A stretch of DNA of 64,000 nucleotides, from contig NZ_FNEO01000011.1 of assembly GCF_900100165.1 (NCBI RefSeq), positions 39,649 through 103,648 on the forward strand. The letters run 5' to 3'. Below the pieces are notes generated by a model. That model saw only the letters and a list, made by a program, of their open reading frames with translations, had not been told where the DNA came from and searched no databases. The stretch is from Flavobacterium glycines. Lineage in GTDB: Bacteria; Bacteroidota; Bacteroidia; Flavobacteriales; Flavobacteriaceae. Positions 25,109-34,804 of the stretch are shown here, piece after piece (position 1 is the stretch's first letter; each line of letters starts with the position of its first letter). Made by a program: the position numbers and the translations under genes.

Positions 25109-27562
25109 TTGAAAATAATAAATAAGTTCTATCCGCACGCTATTGCCATTCTTGGTTTTGTTTTAGTTTCTCTCATTTATTTCTATCCTGTACTTCAGGG
25201 AAAACAAATTTTTCAATCGGATATTGCCCAATATACGGGGATGGCGAAGGAACAAAACGATTTTCGGGCGAGTGAACATATCGAACCTTTTTGGACCAAT
25301 TCAGCTTTTGGCGGAATGCCTACATATCAGTTAGGAGCTAAATATCCATATGATTTTGTAGGAGCAGTAGACGATTTTTTACGTTTTTTACCTCGTCCTG
25401 CTGATTATTTATTTCTGTATTTCTTAGGTTTTTATGGCTTGCTTTTAGTTCTAAAAACCGATCCGTTGAAGGCCTTTTTCGGAGCTGTAGCTTTTGGTTT
25501 TTCGACTTATTTAATCATTATTTTAGGAGTTGGACACAATGCTAAGGCGCATGCTATTGCTTATATGCCATTGGTGGTGGCCGGTTTTATCTGGGTTTAC
25601 AATAAGAGATACATAGCAGGTGGTTTGTTGACGATGATTGCTACGGCATTAGAAATCAATGCCAATCACTTCCAGATGACTTATTATTTGCTGATTTTGT
25701 TATTGATTCTCTCGGCTTATTATACGTTTAATTTCATAAAAGAAAAAGAATATAAGTCGTTTTTGACTTCAGTTGGCGTTTTGATTGTTGCAGGGATTTT
25801 GGCTATTGGAGCCAATGCAACTAATTTGATGGCTACAGCTGAGTATGCTAATTTTAGTACGCGTGGAAAAAGCGAATTGACTTATAAACCGGATGGAACC
25901 CGTAGTACTGATACGAGTGCTATGACTCGCGATTATATTACCGAGTATAGTTATGGTATTGCAGAGAGTTTCAATTTGATTGCGCCAAGACTTTTTGGAG
26001 GTTCTAATAGTGAGAGTTTGGGTAAAGAATCACAAATTGTTCAATTTCTACAGCAACAACAAATAGGGGAAGGGCAATATATAACAGAATCACAGGCTGT
26101 TGAATATGCTAAACAAGGGATGCCAACCTACTGGGGAGACCAGCCTATTGTGGCTGCTCCGGCCTATATTGGGATTGTGGTTTTCTTTTTGGCAATTCTG
26201 GGATTGATTGTAGATGAAAGAAAAATAAAATATGCTTTTGCTTCAGGAGCAGCTGTGGCTTTAGTACTTTCCTGGGGTAAAAATCTCCCAATTGTAACCG
26301 ATTTTTTTATTGATTATGTACCTATGTACAATAAGTTTAGAGCGGTTTCATCCATCCAGGTGGTATTGGAATTATGTTTTCCTGTTTTAGCAGTTATGGG
26401 CTTGCAGTCTTTTTGTAAAGCCGATAAAGCAAAACAATGGGAAGGATTATGGCAGTCGGCGGCTATTGGTTTAGGTACTATTGTTATTTTGTTTTTAAGC
26501 AAAGGGATGTTTAGCTTTTCGGGTGCCGGTGATAGTTATATGGCTCAAAGTTATGGTCCCGGTTTTGTGGATGCAATTAAGAGTGACCGAAAAACCATGT
26601 ACAGTGCCGATTTGTTGCGTTCAGGATTCTTTATTGTTTTGACAGCCGGAATTTTATGGATGGTAATCAAAGACAGAATAGCACAAAAAACAGCCATCAT
26701 TTTGATTGGTTTGTTTATGGTTTCCGATTTGTTTTTTGTGGATAGAAAGTATGTTTCAGATAAAGATTTTGTAAGCAGTAGAGAAGTGGAAGTGCCTTTT
26801 CAGGAAACCCCTTCTGATGCTCAGATTTTAAGAGATACATCGCATTATCGTGTGTTTGAAATCAACGGAAATTTCTCGAGTGCAAGAGCCTCTTATTTTC
26901 ATAAATCAATTGGAGGTTATCATGCTGCAAAACCACGTAGAATGCAACAATTATTTGATTACCAAATTGCCAAAAACAACTTGGAAATCTTGAATATGTT
27001 GAATGTGAAATATGTGATTCAAACCGATAAAGAAGGTAAAGAATTTCCAACTTCAAATCCTGATGCGAATGGAAATGCCTGGTTTGTTAACGAAGTCAAA
27101 TTGGTAAACAATGCCAATGATGAAATGAAAGCTTTGGATCGTATTAATACCAAGAAAGTTGCTGTATTTAATATGCAACTGAACGGAGACAAATTTAAAA
27201 ATGCACGTATCAAACGTAATTTAGATACTACCGGAACGATTCAGTTAAGAGTTTACAAGCCTAATTATATTAAGTATATTTCAGATAGCAAAAACGAAGG
27301 TTTGGCTGTTTTTTCTGAAATTTATTATCCGCACGGTTGGAATGCTTATGTAGACGGAGTTAAAGCCGAACATTTTCCTGTTGACTATGTTTTGAGAGGA
27401 ATGATGTTGCCAAAAGGTGTTCATACTGTAGAATTTAAATTTGAACCCGAAGTAATTAAAACAGGAAGTACCATCACGCTTATTAGCGGAGTTGGAATGC
27501 TACTGTTGTTAATAGGAGGAGTTTATTATGAAAGAAAAAAAGGATCAAAGATTGTTGGTTAA
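25109..27562 (+). CDS. YfhO-like polytopic membrane glycosyltransferase-related protein
   Basis: An 817-residue protein with a large N-terminal membrane region of about twelve helices and a C-terminal soluble part. The conserved start (IIYFYPVLQGKQ-like, then QSDIAQYTGMAKEQN and EPFWTNSAFGGMPTYQ) is that of YfhO-like, GT-C-related proteins, which in Gram-positives help glycosylate teichoic acids. In Bacteroidota their role is unknown but likely in surface polymer assembly. The start codon must be TTG at 25109: an in-frame TAA lies 15 bases upstream and the next Met is about residue 46. It heads a run of glycosyltransferase and flippase genes. Confidence 0.82.
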   Translation: MKIINKFYPHAIAILGFVLVSLIYFYPVLQGKQIFQSDIAQYTGMAKEQNDFRASEHIEPFWTNSAFGGMPTYQLGAKYPYDFVGAVDDFLRFLPRPADYLFLYFLGFYGLLLVLKTDPLKAFFGAVAFGFSTYLIIILGVGHNAKAHAIAYMPLVVAGFIWVYNKRYIAGGLLTMIATALEINANHFQMTYYLLILLLILSAYYTFNFIKEKEYKSFLTSVGVLIVAGILAIGANATNLMATAEYANFSTRGKSELTYKPDGTRSTDTSAMTRDYITEYSYGIAESFNLIAPRLFGGSNSESLGKESQIVQFLQQQQIGEGQYITESQAVEYAKQGMPTYWGDQPIVAAPAYIGIVVFFLAILGLIVDERKIKYAFASGAAVALVLSWGKNLPIVTDFFIDYVPMYNKFRAVSSIQVVLELCFPVLAVMGLQSFCKADKAKQWEGLWQSAAIGLGTIVILFLSKGMFSFSGAGDSYMAQSYGPGFVDAIKSDRKTMYSADLLRSGFFIVLTAGILWMVIKDRIAQKTAIILIGLFMVSDLFFVDRKYVSDKDFVSSREVEVPFQETPSDAQILRDTSHYRVFEINGNFSSARASYFHKSIGGYHAAKPRRMQQLFDYQIAKNNLEILNMLNVKYVIQTDKEGKEFPTSNPDANGNAWFVNEVKLVNNANDEMKALDRINTKKVAVFNMQLNGDKFKNARIKRNLDTTGTIQLRVYKPNYIKYISDSKNEGLAVFSEIYYPHGWNAYVDGVKAEHFPVDYVLRGMMLPKGVHTVEFKFEPEVIKTGSTITLISGVGMLLLLIGGVYYERKKGSKIVG

Positions 27563-27608
27563 CGATTTTTGATTTGAATTAGTAAATTAAACTTAATTCC
27601 TTAAAGCT

Positions 27609-28901
27609 TTGGAACCAAAAAAAGTACTTGTAATCACTTATTACTGGCCGCCTGCAGGTGGGCCGGGGGTACAACGCTGGTTGAAATTTGTGAAATATTT
27701 ACCGGATTTTGGTGTTCAGCCTATTGTGTATGTTCCTGAAAATCCAACTTATCCTATTGTTGATGAGAATTTGATCAGTGAAGTTTCGGATAAAGCGATT
27801 ATTCTGAAACAAAAAATATTCGAACCTTATCAATTGGCTTCTTTTTTGTCCAAGAATAAAACCAAAAAGATGAACTCTGGGATTATCCCAAATCAAAAGA
27901 AACAATCCTTTTTAGATAAACTTTTTCTTTGGATTCGGGGCAATTTATTTATTCCGGATGCCCGTTTTTTTTGGGTAAAACCTTCGGTTGCTTATTTAGA
28001 AAAGTATATCGCTGAAAATAATATTGATACTATTGTAACTTCGGGTCCTCCTCATAGTTTGCATCTTATTGGATTGGACTTAAAAAAGAAGTTGCATCTG
28101 AAATGGTTTGCCGATTTCAGAGATCCCTGGACAACTATTGGTTATCATAAATCGTTGCGATTATCGAATTATGCTGCCCAAAAGCACAAGGATTTAGAAT
28201 CGGAAGTTTTGAATACTGCCGATACTATTATAGTTACCAGTAAAACAACTAAAAAGGAGTTTGAAGCACTGACTACAAAACCTATTGCTGTTATAACAAA
28301 CGGTTATGACGTGGAAAAAGTGGATAAACAACCGTTAGACACTAAATTTTCTTTGGCGCATATTGGTTCTTTTCTTTCGGCCAGAAATCCTAAAATTCTT
28401 TGGGAGTCTTTAGTAGAATTAATTGCCGAAATCCCTGAATTTAAAACGCATTTGGAAATCAAATTGATAGGAGCGGTAAGTCAGGAAGTTTTGGATAGTA
28501 TTGCTGCTTTTGGCTTAAATGATTATTTGAATAATTTGGGATATGTTGCTCATGAGGAAGCGATAGCTCACCAAAGAAAATCTCAGGTTTTATTGCTTAT
28601 CGAAATTGATTCAGAAGAAACCAAGAGTATCATTCCGGGTAAATTGTTCGAATACATGGTTTCTAACCGACCAATTATTGCTCTTGGACCAAAAGGTTCT
28701 GATTTTGCCGAAATAATAACAGGAACAAATACAGGAGTGTTTTTTGATTATTCTGAAAAAGAAAAACTCAAAAAGATAATTCTGGGATATTATACTCAGT
28801 TTCTTGAGGGAAAATTACAATCTCACGGAGTAGGTTTACAAAAATATTCAAGGAGAAATTTGACTGAGCAATTGGTACAACTTCTAACTTCTAACTTCTA
28901 A
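27609..28901 (+). CDS. Glycosyltransferase, family 4-like (GT-B fold)
   Basis: A 430-residue GT-B glycosyltransferase. The N-terminal Rossmann entry ITYYWPPAGGPGVQRWLKF and the C-terminal nucleotide-sugar site (IIPGKLFEYMVSNRPIIAL, then GSDFAEII) are clear. It should transfer a sugar to a surface glycan or lipid carrier in the cytosol. It starts with TTG at 27609 because an in-frame TAA lies 15 bases upstream and homologues begin at this point. It sits between the YfhO-like gene (46 bases upstream) and a flippase (14 bases downstream), which suggests one polysaccharide operon. Confidence 0.85.
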   Translation: MEPKKVLVITYYWPPAGGPGVQRWLKFVKYLPDFGVQPIVYVPENPTYPIVDENLISEVSDKAIILKQKIFEPYQLASFLSKNKTKKMNSGIIPNQKKQSFLDKLFLWIRGNLFIPDARFFWVKPSVAYLEKYIAENNIDTIVTSGPPHSLHLIGLDLKKKLHLKWFADFRDPWTTIGYHKSLRLSNYAAQKHKDLESEVLNTADTIIVTSKTTKKEFEALTTKPIAVITNGYDVEKVDKQPLDTKFSLAHIGSFLSARNPKILWESLVELIAEIPEFKTHLEIKLIGAVSQEVLDSIAAFGLNDYLNNLGYVAHEEAIAHQRKSQVLLLIEIDSEETKSIIPGKLFEYMVSNRPIIALGPKGSDFAEIITGTNTGVFFDYSEKEKLKKIILGYYTQFLEGKLQSHGVGLQKYSRRNLTEQLVQLLTSNF

Positions 28902-28915
28902 CTTCATACTTATAA

Positions 28916-30382
28916 ATGGGGCTTGTATTAAATCAGTCTTTAAAAAATACTATTGTAACTTATATTGGTTTTGCAATAGGAGGTATTAATACTATCTATT
29001 TTTATCCCTATTTTTTAGGAAGTACCTATTATGCTTTAACAACATATATCCTTTCTGCAGCGGCTATTATTATGCCCTTATTGGCTTTTGGGGTGCAAAA
29101 TACTTTAGTGAAATTCTTTTCACAATGCAGGAATGATAAAGAAGAAGCGGAGTTTTTATCATTTGCGGTATTGTTTCCATTGGTTCTTTCGATTCCTTTA
29201 CTGTTACTGTTTTTGTTTTTTTATGGCGATATATCGGATTATTTATCCCAGGTAAATCCTATCGTAAAAGACTTTTTATGGTTTATACCATTCATAGGGA
29301 TTTGTATGGCTTATTTCGAAATATTTTATGCTTGGGCAAGAGTTCATATGCATTCGGTGTTTGGGAATTTCATTAAAGAAGTAGGTTTGCGATTGTTTTC
29401 ATTGATTGCTTTAGTTGGAGTATATTACAAATGTATTAGTCCGCTTCAGTTTATTTATATCACAGCAATTACTTATTTTTTAGCTTGTTTGGGAACAATG
29501 TTTTATGCTTTTTATTTGAAAAAGCCTCATTTCCAACTTGCGATTCCTCATAATGTTAAAGAAATTTCAGTGTATACTTTTTATATCATTTTATCAGGAG
29601 GAGTGGCAACTTTGCTATTAGATATTGATAAACTGATGTTGAATCAATACATTAAAATTGAGAATATTGCGTATTATTCGGTTGCTACTTATATTGCTTT
29701 AGTGATTTCGGTTCCAAGTAAGGCGATGTACCAAATTACTTATCCGATTACAGCTAAATTAATGCATGAGGAAAAACATGAGGAATTAGACGATTTTTAT
29801 AAAAAGACTTCCATCAATTTGCAAATAGTGGGTGGTTATGTCATGCTGTGCATTTTTGTTAATATTAATAAATTGTATGAGATGATACCGGAAGAGTACA
29901 GCGGAGGAGTAATGGTTGTTTTTTTGACAGGTTTATCGAAGTATATTGATTTGATTTTAGGGAATAATACCGCTATTATTTTTAATACCAAATATTACAG
30001 AGCGGTATTGATTTTAGGTGTTGTGGTAGTTTTGATGACCATAGGTTTGAATATGATTTTTATACCTCTTTATGGTATCTTAGGTTCGGCAATTGCTATA
30101 TTATTATCTGTTACTTTATACAGTTTAGCCAAATTGATTTTTGTTCAAAGAAGATTGCATCTTTATCCTTTTACAAAGCAAACGTTGTATTCTTTTGGAC
30201 TTACTTTTGTTTTATTCTTGGTTTTTTTCTTTTGGGATTTTCCTGTAAATGGCATTGTGGCTATAGGTCTTAAATCCGTTTTGGTCAGTATTGCTTATTT
30301 GTATTTGAACTATAAGTTTGCAATTTCGCTTCAGATTAATGAAGTTCTTGATGGTTTAATTCAAAAATATCTAAAGAGATAA
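28916..30382 (+). CDS. Polysaccharide biosynthesis / oligosaccharide flippase family protein (Wzx-like)
   Basis: A 488-residue integral membrane protein with about 12-14 hydrophobic helices spaced as in the MOP superfamily (Wzx, MurJ, MATE). No catalytic residues are expected. It would flip lipid-linked saccharide units across the inner membrane. The preceding glycosyltransferase and YfhO-like protein support a role in exopolysaccharide or LPS sugar export. The 30 bases before its ATG contain CTTCTAA/CTTCTAA/CTTCATA, a small tandem repeat over the junction with the previous gene. Confidence 0.85.
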   Translation: MGLVLNQSLKNTIVTYIGFAIGGINTIYFYPYFLGSTYYALTTYILSAAAIIMPLLAFGVQNTLVKFFSQCRNDKEEAEFLSFAVLFPLVLSIPLLLLFLFFYGDISDYLSQVNPIVKDFLWFIPFIGICMAYFEIFYAWARVHMHSVFGNFIKEVGLRLFSLIALVGVYYKCISPLQFIYITAITYFLACLGTMFYAFYLKKPHFQLAIPHNVKEISVYTFYIILSGGVATLLLDIDKLMLNQYIKIENIAYYSVATYIALVISVPSKAMYQITYPITAKLMHEEKHEELDDFYKKTSINLQIVGGYVMLCIFVNINKLYEMIPEEYSGGVMVVFLTGLSKYIDLILGNNTAIIFNTKYYRAVLILGVVVVLMTIGLNMIFIPLYGILGSAIAILLSVTLYSLAKLIFVQRRLHLYPFTKQTLYSFGLTFVLFLVFFFWDFPVNGIVAIGLKSVLVSIAYLYLNYKFAISLQINEVLDGLIQKYLKR

Positions 30383-30512
30383 GCTGTTTTTTCTGTTTTT
30401 ATTTATAAATGTTAATCACTAAAAGTGGGTATTGAACATCCTAATTTGTGGTATTAAATTTGTGGGAGGTTTTATTTTGTTAAGTAAGGTCTTATTTTAT
30501 TTTTCCCAAATT

Positions 30513-30809
30513 ATGAAAAACAATACACTTATATTAAATGAGAATTCACAATTGTTATCTCAAGTTCTGGCTAAAAAAATTAAGAAGGGTTTTGTGGTTG
30601 AAGAGATAAATAACAAACTGCCTTTTGTGGTTTTGTCAAAAAAACCAACGAAGGTAAATCATAATTTAAATTTTTGGATCTCTTGTGCTACGTTTGGTTT
30701 GTGGTCAATTCCTTGGATTTATAAATCTTATAAATCTAAAAGAGAAAAGAAAATCATCATAGCGATTGATGAAGATGGTGCCGTTTTTGAAGAAGAATGC
30801 TATAATTAA
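30513..30809 (+). CDS. Hypothetical small membrane protein
   Basis: A protein of about 98 residues, not recognised. It has a polar N-terminal half, one likely membrane helix (LNFWISCATFGLWSIPWIY), a basic stop-transfer stretch (KSYKSKREKK) and an acidic end. A TTG at 30432 in the same frame would add 27 residues with a further hydrophobic helix; I prefer the ATG at 30513. It is followed by a strong terminator shared with uvrA. Confidence 0.5.
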   Translation: MKNNTLILNENSQLLSQVLAKKIKKGFVVEEINNKLPFVVLSKKPTKVNHNLNFWISCATFGLWSIPWIYKSYKSKREKKIIIAIDEDGAVFEEECYN

Positions 30810-30825
30810 CCATTTATAAAATATT

Positions 30826-30868
30826 AAAAACTCCGTCTTGTTATTTAATGAGACGGAGTTTTTTTTTG
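30826..30868. terminator. Bidirectional terminator
   Basis: CTCCGTCT (30831-30838) and AGACGGAG (30851-30858) form an eight-base stem, with five A before and about ten T after. It serves the small membrane protein gene on the plus strand and uvrA on the minus strand. Confidence 0.85.
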
Positions 30869-30870
30869 TT

Positions 30871-33657
30871 TTATAGCTTTTCTTTAAGATATTGAGCAGT
30901 AATCGATTTTTTGTTTTTTACAATTTCTTCCGGAGTTCCTACAGCTAATAATTGTCCTCCGTTTTCACCGCCTTCCGGGCCTAAATCGATAATCCAGTCG
31001 GCACATTTAATCAGATCGAGATTGTGTTCGATAACTAATAAAGAATGTCCTTTTTCGATTAAAGCATCAAAAGAAGCCAGTAGTTTTTTAATATCATGAA
31101 AATGTAAACCTGTTGTTGGTTCGTCAAATACAAATAAGGCTTTTTCTTTTGTAGCACCTTTTACCAGGAAAGAAGCCAGTTTGATTCGTTGCGCTTCTCC
31201 TCCGGAAAGCGTAGAGGAAGATTGTCCTAATTGTACATAACCTAACCCAACATCTTGCAGCGGTTTTAGTTTTTGGGTAATTTTATTTTGCTTGTGCGTT
31301 TCAAAAAACTGTACCGCATCATCAATAGTCATTGTTAAAATATCGTTGATGTTTTTGCCTTCAAAAGCCACTTCCAGTACTTCTTTTTTGAATCTCTTTC
31401 CATTGCAGGTTTCACAAGGCAATTGTACATCGGCCATAAATACCATTTCTACATTAATTGTCCCTTCACCGCTGCAGGTTTCACAACGTCCTCCGTCAAC
31501 ATTAAAAGAGAAATGTTTAGCCTGATAACCTCTTAATTTGGATAGTTTTTCTTTGGCAAATAATTCTCTAATATCGTCATAAGCTTTGATATAAGTCACA
31601 GGATTAGAACGTGAACTTCTGCCTATCGGATTTTGATCGACATATTCGATGTGTTTGATATGAGAAAACGAACCGGAGATTTCGCTAAATTGTCCTGCTT
31701 TTTCTCCTGCATGCTCCAGTTTTTTTTGTAAGGCAGGGAACAGGATTTTTTTTACCAATGTACTTTTTCCACTTCCTGAAACTCCGGTTATTACTGAAAG
31801 TACATCTAATGGAAAAGTAACATCAATATTTTGAAGATTGTTTTCTCTGGCGCCTTTTATTTCGATATGATTTTTAAACGGACGGCGTTTTTTTGGAACG
31901 GCTATTTCTAAATCTCCGTTTAGATATTTTGCCGTTAGCGAAGTCGATTTTAAAATTTCATTAAAATTACCCTGAGCCACTAAATTACCTCCAAAAGTCC
32001 CCGCCTCAGGCCCAATGTCGATAATCATATCGGCAGCTTTCATAATGTCTTCGTCATGTTCGACAACTATAACAGTGTTGCCCAAATCACGTAGGGACAA
32101 CAAAACTTTTATCAGACGTTCACTGTCTTTTGGATGTAAACCAATACTGGGTTCGTCTAAAATATACATAGATCCAACCAAACTGCTGCCCAGTGAAGTT
32201 GCTAAATTAATTCTTTGTGATTCTCCTCCGGAAAGTGTGGCCGAATTTCGGTTCAATGTCAGGTAATCTAAACCAACATTGCTTAGAAAAGATAGACGGT
32301 TATTGATTTCGACCAATAATCTTTTAGCAATTTGCTTTTCGTATTCGTTTAATTCTAAATTTTTAAAGAAATCCACCAAATGTTTAATTGGTAAATCCAC
32401 TAAATCCGAAACCGTTTTACCATTTATTTTAATGTACGAAGCTTCAGTACGTAATCGTTTTCCTTTACAGCTTTGGCATTTGGTTTTTCCTCTGTAACGT
32501 GACAACATTACACGATTTTGAATTTTATAATTTTTCTCTTCCAGTTCTGCGAAGAAATCGTTCAAGCCCTGAAAATAAGAGTTTCCGGTCCAGATTAATT
32601 CTTTTTGTTCTTCGGTAAGTTGGAAATACGGCTTGTGAATAGGGAAATCAAATTTATAAGCACTGTTCACTAATTGATCCCGATACCAACTCATGCTTTC
32701 ACCACGCCAAGGGAAAATTGCATTTTCGTAAATGGATAAACTGGTGTTCGGAATAACTAATTCGGCATCAATCCCAATGATGTTACCGTAGCCTTCACAA
32801 CTTGGGCAGGCTCCGTAAGGATTGTTGAAACTGAATAAATGTACATTAGGTTCTAAAAATGTAATTCCGTCCAATTCGAAATTATTGGAATAATCCAATC
32901 GTTTATCTGTATTTAGTTCCTGTAAATAGCAAATTCCTTTTCCTTCATAAAAAGCCGTTTGTACGGCATCGGCAAGACGATTGTAGAATTCCTCTTCTTC
33001 TTTAACTACAATTCGGTCAATGATTAAAGTAATGTCTTTGTTGTCTAATGAATGTTGGTCAATTTCATCCAAACGAACAGTTTCTTTGTCAACTAATATT
33101 CTCGAAAAACCTTGTTGAAGTAAAACTTTTAGTTTGTCTTCCAGTTGTCTTCCTTCTTCCAGATGAATGGGAGCAAGAAGCAACCATTTGCTGTTAATTT
33201 CAAAATTTTTCACATCATTGATGACATCCGAAACCGTGTTTTTTTTGACTTCACGACCGGAAATTGGCGAAAAAGTTCTTCCTATTCGGGCATATAATAA
33301 TTTGATATAATCGTAAATCTCTGTAGAAGTTCCTACAGTTGAGCGCGCATTGGTGGTGTTTACTTTTTGTTCAATGGCAATGGCAGGAGCAATTCCTTTG
33401 ATGTATTCTACTTTTGGTTTGTCTAATCTTCCAAGGAATTGTCGTGCATAAGAAGACAAACTTTCTACATAACGGCGTTGTCCTTCGGCATACAAAGTGT
33501 CGAATGCTAAACTGGATTTCCCAGAACCGGAAAGTCCTGTGATTACAACTAATTTGTTGCGGGGAATGACAACATCAAGGTTTTTTAAATTGTGAACCTG
33601 AGCCCCTTTGATGATTATATTTTTCTTTGGATCTATTTTAGAAAAGTCAACTTTCAT
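30871..33657 (-). CDS. uvrA: UvrABC system subunit A (excinuclease ATPase)
   Basis: A 928-residue UvrA with two ABC ATPase modules: Walker A GLSGSGKSS (about 41-49) and GVSGSGKST (about 645), signature motifs TLSGGESQRINL and TLSGGEAQRIKL, and Walker B ILDEPSIGLH and VFDEPTTGLH. The second zinc module (CETCSGEG and CETCNGKR) and a CQSCKGKR pair are present. In the signature-I insertion, the first CxxC of the E. coli-type zinc finger is missing: the segment before HLFSFNNP reads FELDGITFLEP, and only the partner CPSC remains. UvrA recognises DNA damage and loads UvrB. It is monocistronic. Confidence 0.95.
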   Translation of the reverse strand: MKVDFSKIDPKKNIIIKGAQVHNLKNLDVVIPRNKLVVITGLSGSGKSSLAFDTLYAEGQRRYVESLSSYARQFLGRLDKPKVEYIKGIAPAIAIEQKVNTTNARSTVGTSTEIYDYIKLLYARIGRTFSPISGREVKKNTVSDVINDVKNFEINSKWLLLAPIHLEEGRQLEDKLKVLLQQGFSRILVDKETVRLDEIDQHSLDNKDITLIIDRIVVKEEEEFYNRLADAVQTAFYEGKGICYLQELNTDKRLDYSNNFELDGITFLEPNVHLFSFNNPYGACPSCEGYGNIIGIDAELVIPNTSLSIYENAIFPWRGESMSWYRDQLVNSAYKFDFPIHKPYFQLTEEQKELIWTGNSYFQGLNDFFAELEEKNYKIQNRVMLSRYRGKTKCQSCKGKRLRTEASYIKINGKTVSDLVDLPIKHLVDFFKNLELNEYEKQIAKRLLVEINNRLSFLSNVGLDYLTLNRNSATLSGGESQRINLATSLGSSLVGSMYILDEPSIGLHPKDSERLIKVLLSLRDLGNTVIVVEHDEDIMKAADMIIDIGPEAGTFGGNLVAQGNFNEILKSTSLTAKYLNGDLEIAVPKKRRPFKNHIEIKGARENNLQNIDVTFPLDVLSVITGVSGSGKSTLVKKILFPALQKKLEHAGEKAGQFSEISGSFSHIKHIEYVDQNPIGRSSRSNPVTYIKAYDDIRELFAKEKLSKLRGYQAKHFSFNVDGGRCETCSGEGTINVEMVFMADVQLPCETCNGKRFKKEVLEVAFEGKNINDILTMTIDDAVQFFETHKQNKITQKLKPLQDVGLGYVQLGQSSSTLSGGEAQRIKLASFLVKGATKEKALFVFDEPTTGLHFHDIKKLLASFDALIEKGHSLLVIEHNLDLIKCADWIIDLGPEGGENGGQLLAVGTPEEIVKNKKSITAQYLKEKL

Positions 33658-33824
33658 ATAAAAAATGCAATTTGTACAAAAGTAAACATTTTATCACTGA
33701 TTATGGTTGAGAAAAGAGCTTCACTAAGTCATAAATAATAGTGAAAATTCGAATGTTTGTCGTCAGTAAAAGGGACTTATTTTTTTGTGAATCATAATTT
33801 TTGCATAATTTTTGTGGTTTTTAT

Positions 33825-33856
33825 TTGCGAAGCAAGACAAATATTTGTTAAATTTG
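33825..33856 (+). promoter_or_regulatory. Promoter of the ECF sigma factor gene
   Basis: TTG (33825-33827), a 21-base spacer and TAAATTTG (33849-33856) match the flavobacterial promoter exactly. The expected leader is about 90 bases. The 295-base gap from uvrA contains nothing else I can identify. Confidence 0.55.
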
Positions 33857-33952
33857 GAAATCAATTCATACTAAAAATAAAAGCGCCTATAGTAAAAAAC
33901 TACTTTTTAGAACAATAATACCCCAATTAAACTCATACTAAAAAGTATTACT

Positions 33953-34540
33953 ATGATAGCTAATATTCAAATTTCAGACGCCTTATTGGTACAGGATTAT
34001 GTGGCAGGTAATGAAGACGCCTTAGCTACTTTAATCAAAAGACACGAATCCAAAATTTATGGTTTTATATATTCAAAAGTATCCGACAGAGATGTTTCTG
34101 ATGATATTTTTCAGGATACCTTTATAAAAGTAATTAAAACCTTAAAATCACAATCGTATAATGAAGAAGGGAAGTTTCTTCCTTGGGTGATGCGTATCGC
34201 ACATAATTTAGTTATTGATTATTTTAGAAAGAACAAGAAAATGCCTTTTTACCGTGAAACAGAAGAGTTTTCGGTTTTTTCGGTTATGACCGATGATTCA
34301 TTGACCATCGAAAATCAATTGATAGCCGATCAGGTTGAGATGGATTTACAAAAATTAATAGAAGAACTTCCTGAAGATCAAAAAGAAGTTTTAGTGATGC
34401 GTATGTATAAAGACATGAGCTTTAAAGAAATTTCGGAAGTGACAGGAGTAAGTATTAATACGTCATTAGGTAGAATGCGTTATGCATTGATGAATTTGAG
34501 AAAAGTAATTGATAAACATCAAATTATTTTAACAAACTAA
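33953..34540 (+). CDS. RNA polymerase sigma factor, sigma-70 family (ECF-like)
   Basis: A 195-residue sigma factor. Region 2 reads FIYSKVSDRDVSDDIFQDTFIKV (promoter melting and core binding); a linker carries FLPWVMRIAHNLVIDYFRK; region 4 reads LPEDQKEVLVMRMYKDMSFKEISEVTGVS followed by SLGRMRYAL. Sigma 1.1 and region 3 are absent, as in ECF factors. No anti-sigma factor gene is adjacent; instead a 47-residue protein follows 56 bases later, so control is not of the usual membrane anti-sigma type. The gene is likely to be a global or stress regulator, but its regulon cannot be read from here. Confidence 0.88.
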   Translation: MIANIQISDALLVQDYVAGNEDALATLIKRHESKIYGFIYSKVSDRDVSDDIFQDTFIKVIKTLKSQSYNEEGKFLPWVMRIAHNLVIDYFRKNKKMPFYRETEEFSVFSVMTDDSLTIENQLIADQVEMDLQKLIEELPEDQKEVLVMRMYKDMSFKEISEVTGVSINTSLGRMRYALMNLRKVIDKHQIILTN

Positions 34541-34595
34541 ACAATATTTAAATAGTTGCTGCGTTGTATTCTTACCAATCATTAAAAAGTACAGC

Positions 34596-34739
34596 ATGGC
34601 AAAAATTTACTCTGGAAAAAATCAAGTTATTACACAGATGAAACCTAAAAAAGAAGTGATTGCTTTTCTTTTGAATTACTCAAAAGCGCTTCACATGATA
34701 AAACTAGCGGATAATAGTTTTGAAATTATTGCAAATTAA
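34596..34739 (+). CDS. Small conserved-looking protein downstream of the sigma factor (47 aa)
   Basis: An ATG-initiated frame of 48 codons (MAKIYSGKNQVITQM..., ending EIIAN) with balanced codon use and no overlap with other genes. It is in the sigma factor's direction, is followed by a terminator, and contains a mixed helical stretch EVIAFLLNYSKALHMIKL. It probably belongs to the same transcription unit. It could be an anti-sigma-like or accessory peptide, but this is only context. Alternatively it is a small unrelated gene. Confidence 0.6.
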   Translation: MAKIYSGKNQVITQMKPKKEVIAFLLNYSKALHMIKLADNSFEIIAN

Positions 34740-34764
34740 TAAAGCTTGAAATAGCTGTTTTAGT

Positions 34765-34804
34765 AAATCTCACTAGTTGTTAAAATTAGTGAGATTTATT
34801 TTTT
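34765..34804. terminator. Bidirectional terminator after the small ORF and nth
   Basis: AAATCTCACTA (34765-34775) pairs with TAGTGAGATTT (34787-34797), followed by ATTTTTT. The right arm overlaps the nth stop codon, so it can end both units. Confidence 0.8.

Noticed and set aside
28880..28915. Short CTTCTAA tandem repeat considered as a CRISPR or phase-variable tract
   Set aside because: Only three imperfect units of seven to ten bases, no spacers, and located over the end of a gene; too little for either.
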